From the NCBI RefSeq assembly GCF_015477775.1, contig NZ_JADLQO010000004.1:248001-312000 (forward strand): 64,000 nucleotides of DNA, read 5' to 3'. The notes beneath the pieces were generated by a model. That model saw only the letters and a program-made list of their open reading frames with translations. It was not told the origin of the DNA and ran no database searches. Every line of letters begins with the position of its first letter. Positions within the stretch are counted from its first letter, which is position 1. The position numbers and the translations under genes were made by a program. Below, piece after piece: positions 8,348 to 16,267 of this stretch. The stretch comes from Nocardia abscessus. Lineage in GTDB: Bacteria; Actinomycetota; Actinomycetes; Mycobacteriales; Mycobacteriaceae.

Positions 8348-10657
8348 GTGCACATCTGCCCCCCGGTGGTGCGATCACGCACTGTCCGTCATCGTTCGTC
8401 CAGGCGGAATTCGATCCGAGTCCCCGGCACGTTCCCGATCCGCGGCGGTGTGCCGCACTGGTGGTCGCGCTTCGGGGCGAGCGCTTGGCGGAGGCGGGTG
8501 ATCTGGATCGCGCTGATTCTCTTCGCGCTCGTCGTATTTCCGGGCTGCGTCGGCGCGCTGGCTGTCGCGCAGGACGCGGCGGGCTCCACGCGAGGTAGCT
8601 CCGAGATCGACGGGCTCAGCTGGATGAATATTCGCGACTCGTCGGGAGTTCTGCTCTCTGACTATCGGTTCGCGACGGGCGACGAAAGCCTGTTCAAGCC
8701 GCGCGCCACCATCCTGTGGGCCGTGCTGGGCTTCGAGTTCATCGGCTACATAGCCATTGTGACGACGGCGATCTGGTTGATCGGCTACGCGTTGAGCTTC
8801 CGTTGGCTGGACATGTTCAGTGCGGCGTTGCGCGGCGTGGCCGATGCTCTGACGGCACAGATCGCGACCCCGATCATGCTGATCACCGCGGCGAGCATCG
8901 GCGCGTTCTTCGTCGCGTATTTCATCGCGCGCGGGTACCACGCGAAGGCCACCATGCAAGTGGTGACGATGGTGGGTGTGGCGTTGCTGGGACCGCTGTT
9001 CCTGGCCGAGCCGCTGGCGGAGGTGCTGTCCTCACACGGGTTGCTCGCCCAGGGCCGCGATCTGGGCATCTCGGTGGCGGCGGGCTTGAACGGGAACTCC
9101 AACCCGAATCCGAACCAGTTGGTGTCGACGATGCAGAGCGACCTGGCCGACAATTTCGCCCGGCAGCCGCTGCAAGTGTGGAATTTCGGGCATACCGTCG
9201 ACCAGCGGCCGTCCTGTCGCTCCGCGTGGTCGGCCGGGGTGGCGGCCGGCGACGACGCCCGGGTGATCAGCGGCTTGAAGGCATGCGGGGACACCGCCGC
9301 GCACGCCAAGGCCGAGAACCCCTCCATGGGGCAGGTCGCCACCGGGCTCATGCTGCTGATCTGCGGTGGCATCCTGTTGGCCTTCGCGACGTACCTCGGA
9401 CTCAAGGTCATCAAGGCCGCGCTGGATACGATCTATCACGGATTCATGTCGATATTCGGTTTCGCCGCGGGCGGATTCGTGTACGGCCCCACGCAGACGT
9501 TCCTGGTCCGCAATGTCGTGGACAGCTTTGTCGCGGCGGCGCGAATGACGGCGTACACCATCTTTCTCGGGGTCTACATACTGTTCATGGGCAACCTGTT
9601 CGCGCAGGCTCGCGGCCAGGTGATGGCGGTGATCATCATCGCGGGCACCGTCGAGATCGTCGCGATATTCCAGCTCAAACGCCTCAGCAGTGGCCTCAAC
9701 CGCGGCAACGACTGGATCGCCAACCGGTTCGGTCTGGCCGTCCAGGGCGCTGGGGGCAAGTCGTCGAGCAGCAGCGGCACCGCCCTAGGCATGGGTGGCG
9801 GCAGTAGCGGTGCGAAAGCCGCACCCGGGATGGGGCTCGTGAGCACACTCACCACGCTGAATGCCGTCAACGCCTCGCCGGTGACGGCATGGCTCGCCGG
9901 GGGAAGGGTGAATCCGTTGAATCCGCTGTCGAGCACACGACGCAGGATCGAACGCTCCACCAACAGAATCCTGACCAGCCGCGAAGAGGGATACATCGAG
10001 CACCAGCTGGCCCGCACGAACTGGCGGGGCGCCGCGGTCGCCGCGGCCACGGCGGCCGGGGGCATGCATACCCAATTGGGCGTCTCCCGCGCCCTGAAAG
10101 TGCTGCGCGACAACAAGGTTCCCGATTCACGCATTCATTCCGTGCTGCTCGCCTCCGGCGCCACCCACGAGCGGGTCACCCATGCGCTGACGGCATACTC
10201 CGTCCAGGAGTCGACGGCGTCGCAGAATCCGTACAGCTTCGCCCCGTTGCAGAAGGCGATCGCGGCGGCGTGGGCGGTCGACAACCACGTCGGCCACGAA
10301 GCGCACGACGCCTTCGCCGCTCAGGCGGTCATCTCGGCGGACAGCTTCGTCCGGCACAGCAACGCGCCGGCCCCCGGCGCCCCGATCGATCATGCGTTCG
10401 TGCAGCGGGTCGAGCAGAACTGGCATTCGGACCGGGCACTGCGCGCGGCGATCACCCCGGACGAGTGGGACGGCGCGGGCCGTGACACCCGGTGGGCGAT
10501 CGGCCACCGGGTCGCGACCATGCACCAGGGCGCGGCCCGGGCGTACTACGAGAATCCGACCGATATCAACCGCGAAGCCCTGATGCGATCGGCCAGGCGG
10601 GTCGCCAACCTCGATCACCTCGACCCCGATGGTGGACTCGACCCCTGGAACCCGTAA
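8348..10657 (+). CDS. Large polytopic membrane protein, TrbL/VirB6-like
   Basis: 769 residues. The first half is membrane-embedded: one helix near 50-75 and further segments around 125-155, 175-205, 212-230, 335-360, 370-392 and 398-430. Between them lies a probably external loop (about 235-325) rich in Asn/Pro and containing Cys at SCRSAW and KACGD. After a Ser/Gly linker (about 475-495) comes a 270-residue soluble helical C-terminus. The layout resembles TrbL/VirB6 proteins of type IV secretion systems and actinobacterial conjugative elements, but no conjugation gene is nearby, so this is tentative. The GTG at 8348 has AAGGA seven bases ahead. It converges with the SDR gene. Confidence 0.6.
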   Translation: MHICPPVVRSRTVRHRSSRRNSIRVPGTFPIRGGVPHWWSRFGASAWRRRVIWIALILFALVVFPGCVGALAVAQDAAGSTRGSSEIDGLSWMNIRDSSGVLLSDYRFATGDESLFKPRATILWAVLGFEFIGYIAIVTTAIWLIGYALSFRWLDMFSAALRGVADALTAQIATPIMLITAASIGAFFVAYFIARGYHAKATMQVVTMVGVALLGPLFLAEPLAEVLSSHGLLAQGRDLGISVAAGLNGNSNPNPNQLVSTMQSDLADNFARQPLQVWNFGHTVDQRPSCRSAWSAGVAAGDDARVISGLKACGDTAAHAKAENPSMGQVATGLMLLICGGILLAFATYLGLKVIKAALDTIYHGFMSIFGFAAGGFVYGPTQTFLVRNVVDSFVAAARMTAYTIFLGVYILFMGNLFAQARGQVMAVIIIAGTVEIVAIFQLKRLSSGLNRGNDWIANRFGLAVQGAGGKSSSSSGTALGMGGGSSGAKAAPGMGLVSTLTTLNAVNASPVTAWLAGGRVNPLNPLSSTRRRIERSTNRILTSREEGYIEHQLARTNWRGAAVAAATAAGGMHTQLGVSRALKVLRDNKVPDSRIHSVLLASGATHERVTHALTAYSVQESTASQNPYSFAPLQKAIAAAWAVDNHVGHEAHDAFAAQAVISADSFVRHSNAPAPGAPIDHAFVQRVEQNWHSDRALRAAITPDEWDGAGRDTRWAIGHRVATMHQGAARAYYENPTDINREALMRSARRVANLDHLDPDGGLDPWNP

Positions 10658-10681
10658 CGGAGGTCGTCCGGCCCACGCCGG

Positions 10682-11593
10682 TCAGGCCGCGCGCAGTACC
10701 TCCGCGAACACATCGTCCGGATCGGACGCTTTCAGGCCGAACGTGTCTCGGATGGCGGAGTCGTCGACCGTGAAGGGCGCGTGCGACATGTGGTAGGTCT
10801 CGAACAATTCCGGCCAGAACGGATCGGTGACCGCCAGCAGGGTCAGCTCGCGATCGCTCATGACCGCCAGCTGCGGCTCGGGCGCTCCGACCGCGGCGGC
10901 GAACCGTCCGGCCAGCTCGCGCACGGTCACGGTGATGGTGGGCGCGTGCCAGGCCCGGCCCCAGGCGCGTTCGTCGCGCGCGACCGCGACCGCCGCCGCG
11001 GCCGCGTCACCGATCGCGGTGTAGGCATGCGGCAGGTCGAGCGCCTGCGGCAGCAGCGCCAACCGCCCGTTCCGGATACTCGGCTGGGCGAGTAACGAGA
11101 ACAACGAGACCGCGCCGGGGCCGAGGAATTGCCCTGCCCGCACCTCGACGGCACGCACCCGCCCTGCGCGGTGGGCCTGTTCGGCCTCCTGCCACATCCT
11201 GGCGCGTACGAGTCCTTTCGGTCCCGTGGCCGCCAGTGGCGACTGCTCGGTGAGTGGACCGTCGGCGGGGCCGTAGCCGTACAGGTTGCCCAGCATCACG
11301 TACGTCGCGCCGACTTGCTCCGCTGCGGCACGGATGGACCCGAACAGCGGCGGAATGGTCTCCGGCCAGGTGTGATACGCGGGCATGGCCATGTTGAACA
11401 CGGTGTCGGCGCGTTCGGCGAGTCTCGCCAGCGCGGCGGTATCGACCGCGTCCAGCGCGACGCGCTCGATATTCGGATGCTCGGGGCCCGCACCGCTGCG
11501 GCTGACCACGCGCACCCGGTCGCCGGACTCGGCCAGTAGCGCCGCGGTGGCCGAAGCGGTGGCGCCCCGGCCGACGATGACATGCGAAGGCAT
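10682..11593 (-). CDS. NAD(P)-dependent epimerase/reductase (extended SDR)
   Basis: 303 residues with an atypical Rossmann start, HVIVGRGATASATAALLAESGDRVRVVSR, where GxGxxA replaces the common GxxGxxG. Other SDR features are the DAVDTAALARLAERADTVFNMA segment and YVMLGNLYGYGP in the position of the YxxxK region; the canonical catalytic pair is not obvious, so it may be a reductase-like or regulatory binder rather than a standard epimerase. A GGGAAG site precedes the ATG at 11593. Divergent from the frameshifted GlxA-type regulator, which may have controlled it. Confidence 0.68.
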   Translation of the reverse strand: MPSHVIVGRGATASATAALLAESGDRVRVVSRSGAGPEHPNIERVALDAVDTAALARLAERADTVFNMAMPAYHTWPETIPPLFGSIRAAAEQVGATYVMLGNLYGYGPADGPLTEQSPLAATGPKGLVRARMWQEAEQAHRAGRVRAVEVRAGQFLGPGAVSLFSLLAQPSIRNGRLALLPQALDLPHAYTAIGDAAAAAVAVARDERAWGRAWHAPTITVTVRELAGRFAAAVGAPEPQLAVMSDRELTLLAVTDPFWPELFETYHMSHAPFTVDDSAIRDTFGLKASDPDDVFAEVLRAA

Positions 11594-11734
11594 GCGACTT
11601 CCCTTCTGAGACAGACCTATTCACGCGACCGGTGCACACCGTGCGTGCCGTCGCCGATCGCGTGCTACTCAGCCTGCCGCCGCGCGAGCGGGTAGGCTAC
11701 TGGCCGGATTGCCAACTATCCCAAGGATCGAGCC

Positions 11735-12708
11735 ATGCTGACTGTCGCCGTTGTCGCGGTCCCTCCGGTGAAGGCTTTCGACCTGGCCATGCCGGAAACG
11801 GTGCTGGGCGCGGCGATGGTGGACGGCGAGCCCGGCTACCGCATCGTGGTGTGCACCGCCGTGCCGGGCGTGCTGCCCGCCGGGCTGGGCGGATTCGACG
11901 TGGTGGTCTCCCAGGGGCTGGAGGCGATCGAGGAAGCGGACATCGTCGTCGTGCCGAGCACCGGCAGTCGCGCCGACACCGACGCCGCTACCCTGGCCGC
12001 CCTGCGTCACGCGGTGGCCGCGGGCAAACGCGTCACCTCGATCTGTAGCGGCGCCTTCGTCCTGGCCCAGGCGGGCCTGCTGTCCGGCCGCACCGCCACT
12101 ACGCACTGGGCCCTGGCCGACGAACTGGCCGCGAACCACCCCGACGTGTCGGTCCGCAGTGACGCGCTGTACATCGAGGACGGCCCGATCACCACCGCCG
12201 CGGGCGCAGCCGCCGGAATCGATCTGTGCCTGCACCTGATCCGCACCGACTACGGCGCGACGGTGGCGAACGCCGCCGCCCGCGTCGCCGTCGTCACCCC
12301 GGTACGCCCCGGCGGGCAAGCCCAGTTCGTGGACGCGCCCTTGCCCGCGGAGCACGGCGTGACACTCGCGGACACGCGCGCTTGGGCGCTGCGACGGCTC
12401 GACTCGCCGCTGTCCCTGGACGACCTGGCCGCGCGCACGCGCGCACCAGCGTTCGCACGCTGACTCGCCGTTTCCACGAGGAAACCGGCCTCAGCCCGCA
12501 GAAATGGCTGCTGCACCAGCGCCTGCACCGCGCCAGGGAGCTGCTGGAGTCCACCACGCTGCCGATGGAGCAGGTGGCCAGGTACAGCGGCATCGGCTCG
12601 GCGGAGTCGTTGCGTCAGCACATGATCCGCCACGTCGGGGTGTCACCGAGCAGCTATCGCGCGTCCTTCACGCGCTCGCCCGTCCCTATCGCCTCGGCCG
12701 ATCGTTGA
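11735..12708 (+). pseudogene. GlxA-type AraC regulator, frameshifted
   Basis: The first frame (11735-12463) encodes a DJ-1/PfpI-like domain with the VTSICSGAFVLAQAG elbow, followed by LDSPLSLDDLAARTR, the start of an AraC helix-turn-helix. It then runs into a stop. The DNA-binding remainder continues in another frame: TSVRTLTRRFHEETGLSPQKWL, then LLESTTLPMEQVARYSG and LRQHMIRHVGVSPSSYR, to 12708. Removing two bases at about 12443-12444, inside an alternating GC run (12431-12444), joins them into a normal-length regulator of about 323 residues. It is either a recent mutation or a sequencing error. Such proteins regulate nearby catabolic genes; the divergent SDR gene is the likely target. Confidence 0.85.
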
Positions 12709-12876
12709 GCCGTCCGAGAGTCGGGCGGGGCCGGGTCAGTAGGCGGATCGGACAGGCGATTGCTTGGATCGACCATGTGCCGGCTCGTTCGGGTCGGCCC
12801 CGAACTCACTGTGCGACTCGCCACCATGACGGCGAGCTTGCGGCCGCCTACCGGGCCTCAGCGGTAATAGTTGTTC

Positions 12877-13653
12877 ATGGCCGAGATTCTCGTCACCGGC
12901 GGAACCGGTGCGCTGGGCAAGCTCGTGGTGGGCCGGTTGCGCGAAGCGGGCCACGAAGTACGAGTTCTCTCCCGTCGCGCGGGTGCGGGCACGCACGTCG
13001 GAGATCTGCGCAGCGGTGCGGGCGTGGCGGAGGCGGTGGCGGGAGCCGATGCGATCGTGCACGCGGCCTCGGATTTCCGGCGCCGAGGCGGACCGGACAT
13101 CGCGCAGACGGAGAACCTGCTCCGGGCCGCACGCGGCGTCCCGCACCTGCTCTACGTGTCGATCGTCGGCATCGACCACATCCCGTTCCGGTACTACCGC
13201 AACAAGCTGGCCTGCGAGCAAGCCATCCTCGACAGCGGCGCGCCGCACACGATTCTGCGGGCGACGCAGTTCCACGAGTTGATCGCGGCGGGGTTGCAGA
13301 CCGTCGAGGGATGGCCGATGGCGCCGCTGCCGACCGATTTTCGTTTCCAGCCCGTCGCTGCCGCAGATGTGGCGCGGAGGGTTGCCGAGTTGGTCGAGGG
13401 TGCGCCGCTCGGTCACGCTCCCGATTTCGGCGGCCCGGAGGTGCTGACGTTGGCGCAGTTGGCCGAGGTGTGGCGGGCCGCCCGGCAGCGTCCGCGCCGC
13501 ATCGTCCGGCTGCCGGTGCCCGGACGCGTCGGACGCGCTTTCCGAGCCGGGTTGAATACCTGCCCTGACCACCCCGATGGCGAGCAGACCTGGGCGCAGT
13601 TCGTCGCTTCAGGCCCGACGAACGCCTACGCCACTGGGAAAAGGCATCACTGA
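12877..13653 (+). CDS. NmrA-like NAD(P)-binding protein
   Basis: 258 residues. The Rossmann motif is at the N-terminus (ILVTGGTGALGKLVVGRLREAGHEVRVLSR, GxxGxxG), and the DAIVHAAS and LLYVSIVGIDHI segments are typical of the NmrA/atypical SDR group. The usual Tyr-Lys pair appears as YYRNK. Members are NAD(P)H-dependent reductases or redox sensors acting on small quinones or unknown metabolites. The ATG at 12877 is chosen over the TTG six bases earlier. It follows the GlxA-type gene on the same strand with a 168-bp gap, so it probably has its own promoter. Confidence 0.75.
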   Translation: MAEILVTGGTGALGKLVVGRLREAGHEVRVLSRRAGAGTHVGDLRSGAGVAEAVAGADAIVHAASDFRRRGGPDIAQTENLLRAARGVPHLLYVSIVGIDHIPFRYYRNKLACEQAILDSGAPHTILRATQFHELIAAGLQTVEGWPMAPLPTDFRFQPVAAADVARRVAELVEGAPLGHAPDFGGPEVLTLAQLAEVWRAARQRPRRIVRLPVPGRVGRAFRAGLNTCPDHPDGEQTWAQFVASGPTNAYATGKRHH

Positions 13654-13696
13654 TCGCAAAACCTGCAACCGATTACCACTGCCCTGGAAGCCGACC

Positions 13697-13731
13697 GGAC
13701 CGGCGGCGCCGAATATCAGCGCTGCCGGTCC
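13697..13731. terminator. Stem-loop between convergent genes
   Basis: GGACCGGCGGCGC at 13697-13709 pairs with GCGCTGCCGGTCC at 13719-13731 with one mismatch around a nine-base loop. It lies between the NmrA-like gene and sirB, which converge, and could end transcription from both sides. It has no U-tract. Confidence 0.55.
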
Positions 13732-13798
13732 CGGATTCGCCGAACGGTGAGGCACAGCGCCGGACGTCTCCGGTGCGGCGCGATCGACCGCGTACTGC

Positions 13799-14557
13799 TC
13801 AGCGAGCGCGCGCCCGGACCATTTCGTCCGCGGCGGCCCGGTAGCGCTGGGCGATCAACCGGACCACCGCCGGATGCACACCGATGGGCTCGGCGACCCC
13901 GTCGGCGCCCGCCTCGTGCAGCCGCTGCTGAAACAGGCCGTGCGCCAGCAGGTACGAGGCGATGAAAACCCGGCCCGCGCCTGCCGCGCGCTGTTCGGCG
14001 ACCACGTCCGGCACGCGCGGCGCACCGGTCGCCACGTAGCCGATGCGGACCGCAGCGCCGAGGTGTTCGGCCAGCAGTGCGGCCGCGCGGCGGACATCCT
14101 GGCGGGCACGGGCGTCCGAGGAGCCCGCGGCGGCGAAGACCACCGCATCGCCCGGGGTCCAGCCCGCCGCGCGCAGACGCATCGTCATGATGCGCGCCAG
14201 CGCGGGATCCGGACCCATGGCGGGCGTGACCGCCACCACCGGATGCGCGCTCTCGGCCACCTCGCGCGGCACGTCCTGGTAGACGTGGTAGCCGGAGGCC
14301 AGGAAGGCCGGAACCACTACGGCCGGGACGGATTCCCCGGTCGGCGTCACCAGATCGCGCAGCACTTCGGACGGCGAAGGACCGAGCACGTCGACGAAAG
14401 CGGTTCGCACCCAGGGGCTTTCCCCCGTCTCGGTGCCGGGCCCCGAAATCCCGGCACCGAGTTCCTTCGTCACGGCCTCGGCGAGCGCGGCGATCATCTG
14501 CACGCCCTTGGTGCTGCGGGTGCCGTGGGCCACCAGCACCAAGGCCGGCGCGGTCAC
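13799..14557 (-). CDS. sirB: Sirohydrochlorin ferrochelatase (CbiX/SirB type)
   Basis: 252 residues. CbiX/SirB enzymes insert Fe2+ (or Co2+) into sirohydrochlorin. Two tandem CbiX-like halves are visible: LVLVAHGTRSTKGVQMIAAL with the metal-site His, and a second half around VFIASYLLAHGLFQQRL with another His. The motif VVVPAFLASGYHVYQDVP gives further active-site histidine. The GTG at 14557 overlaps the stop of nnaR as GTGA, so the two are translationally coupled. Last gene of the nitrite assimilation operon; it would supply siroheme for NirB. Confidence 0.85.
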   Translation of the reverse strand: MTAPALVLVAHGTRSTKGVQMIAALAEAVTKELGAGISGPGTETGESPWVRTAFVDVLGPSPSEVLRDLVTPTGESVPAVVVPAFLASGYHVYQDVPREVAESAHPVVAVTPAMGPDPALARIMTMRLRAAGWTPGDAVVFAAAGSSDARARQDVRRAAALLAEHLGAAVRIGYVATGAPRVPDVVAEQRAAGAGRVFIASYLLAHGLFQQRLHEAGADGVAEPIGVHPAVVRLIAQRYRAAADEMVRARAR

Positions 14558-15795
14558 CAGCTCCCCGCAGTCTGGATGTGCCGAGGTGCCCGGGTCGGAA
14601 TTCCGACACCGGGCACCTGAGGTCCTCCTGTCGCGGTGGGCCGTGGGTTGTTGTCGGTACATTCCGCCGGGTCCAGCGCGAGCCGGTACCCGCGTTTGAC
14701 CACGGTCTGGATCGCCTTCGGCGTACCGAGCCCGGCGCGCAGCCGGGCGATGGCGGTCTCCACCGCGTGCGTGTCGTCCCCGCCGCCGGGCAGCGCGGCG
14801 AGCAGGTCCTCACGGGAGACGACCCGGCCGGGCTGGCGGGCCAGCGAACGCATCAGGGCCATCGGCGCGGGCGCCAGCTGACGCACCTGACCGTCGACCA
14901 CCACGCACGCGCCGCGCACGCTGATGATGTGGCCCGCGGCGTGGATCCGGTTGGCACGGCGTGGCAGTTCCTCGGCGACGTGGCGGGCCAGCGCGCCGAG
15001 CCGGGCCCGGCCCGGCATCGAGGTGGGCACCCCGAGCTCCTCCAGCGGCGCCGCCGTGATCGGGCCGACGCAGGCGGGCAGTACCCGGCCGCGCAGCGCG
15101 TACAGCAGCCCTTCCAGCAGCCCGGTCTCCTTGGCGCGCATCAACATCGACGCCACGGCCGGGGCGCTGGTGAACGTGACGCAATCCATGCCGGAGGTGA
15201 CGATCGCCTCGATGAGGTGATCCATCGGCCCCTGGTCGTCCGGCGGCACCCAGCGGTACACCGGCACCGGCACGACATCCGCGCCCGCGCAGCGCAGGAC
15301 CTCGCAGAAGTCGGGCACCGGCTCCCACTCCGTGGTGGCGCCGTGCAGCTGCACGGCGATCCGGACGCCTTCGACGCCCTCGGCGAGCAGGTGATCGAGT
15401 ACTTCGGCGGAGGACTCGGAGGCGGGCGACCATTCCTCGCGCAGTTCCGCGGCGCGGATGGCGCCCTTGGCCTTCGGGCCGCGCGCGAGCATCCGGGTGG
15501 TCCCCAGCGTCTCGCGCAGTTCCTCGGCGAGGCCCCAGCCCTCGGCCGCCTCCATCCAGCCACGGAAGCCGATTCCCGTGGTGGCGACGGTGATCTGCGG
15601 CGGATCGGCGACCAGCTGCCGGGTCACGCGCTCCAGCTCGTTGTCGTCGGCCAAGGGGATGATCCGGATGGCCGGCGCCGAAACGATGGTCGCGCCCCGT
15701 CGTTCCAGCAGGGTGGCGAACTCCACAGCCCGCCGGGCCGCCGTGATGCCCACCGTGAATCCGGCCAGGCTCGCGCCCGCGTCAACTGTTGTCAT
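14554..15795 (-). CDS. nnaR: NnaR-like HemD-domain / winged-helix regulator
   Basis: 413 residues. Residues about 10-265 are a uroporphyrinogen-III synthase (HemD) fold: GFTVGITAARRAVEFATLLERRGATIVSAP, TGIGFRGWMEAA and VTFTSAPAVASML. Residues about 285-375 are an OmpR-type winged helix with LAPAPMALMRSLARQPGRVVSREDLLAALPGG and VETAIARLRAGLGTPKAIQTVVKRGYRL. Proteins of this composition (NnaR in Streptomyces and Mycobacterium, Rv0260c type) activate nitrate/nitrite genes together with GlnR rather than serving haem synthesis. Position between nirD and sirB supports that. The start is six bases from the nirD stop. A tail of about 40 residues after the winged helix looks disordered. Confidence 0.85.
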   Translation of the reverse strand: MTTVDAGASLAGFTVGITAARRAVEFATLLERRGATIVSAPAIRIIPLADDNELERVTRQLVADPPQITVATTGIGFRGWMEAAEGWGLAEELRETLGTTRMLARGPKAKGAIRAAELREEWSPASESSAEVLDHLLAEGVEGVRIAVQLHGATTEWEPVPDFCEVLRCAGADVVPVPVYRWVPPDDQGPMDHLIEAIVTSGMDCVTFTSAPAVASMLMRAKETGLLEGLLYALRGRVLPACVGPITAAPLEELGVPTSMPGRARLGALARHVAEELPRRANRIHAAGHIISVRGACVVVDGQVRQLAPAPMALMRSLARQPGRVVSREDLLAALPGGGDDTHAVETAIARLRAGLGTPKAIQTVVKRGYRLALDPAECTDNNPRPTATGGPQVPGVGIPTRAPRHIQTAGSW

Positions 15796-15801
15796 TGGCG
15801 T

Positions 15802-16203
15802 TCATCCATCCGAGGACGCGAGCGCGGCAGACACCGGCTCGTTGGAAATCGAAGCGATGCCGTCGTCCACGCGCACCGCGTACACCGGCAGCATCGCCGA
15901 TTCGTCGTCCAGGCAACGCCCGTCGACAAGAGAGAAGGCCTGCTTCAGCAGCGGCGAGGCCACGACGGGCACTCCACCGCGATCGCCGACGATCCCGCGC
16001 GACATGACCGCCGCCCGTCCGATCGGATCGATATTGCCGACGGCGTACAGCATGCCGTTCTCGAGCAGGAACAGGGCGGCCTGTCGGCCACCTTTCAGCA
16101 ACACCGCAACGCCGCGGCCGGGAATCAGGTAGTCGAGACGGCAGGCCTGCGTCCACCCGGTGGTGGTAGCTGTGGCAATGCCGGGGGTATCGATCACGGT
16201 CAT
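15802..16203 (-). CDS. nirD: Nitrite reductase (NADH) small subunit NirD
   Basis: 133 residues with a Rieske-like fold: GWTQACRLDYLIPGRGVAVLL, ALFLLENGMLYAVGNIDPIGRAAVMSRGIVGDRGG, then VVASPLLKQAFSLVDGRCLDD. As in other NirD proteins the Rieske Cys/His ligands are absent (IDPIGRA where a cluster protein has CxH), so it is a structural partner of NirB. GGAGG ends directly at an ATG (16212) but is nine bases ahead of the ATG at 16203, which is taken as the start. It is 64 bp downstream of nirB in the operon. Confidence 0.88.
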   Translation of the reverse strand: MTVIDTPGIATATTTGWTQACRLDYLIPGRGVAVLLKGGRQAALFLLENGMLYAVGNIDPIGRAAVMSRGIVGDRGGVPVVASPLLKQAFSLVDGRCLDDESAMLPVYAVRVDDGIASISNEPVSAALASSDG

Positions 16204-16267
16204 CGGTGTCATCCTCCAAACGCCTTACTCATTGGTACCGACGTTCTGTTTCCAAGCGGTTAAGCGG

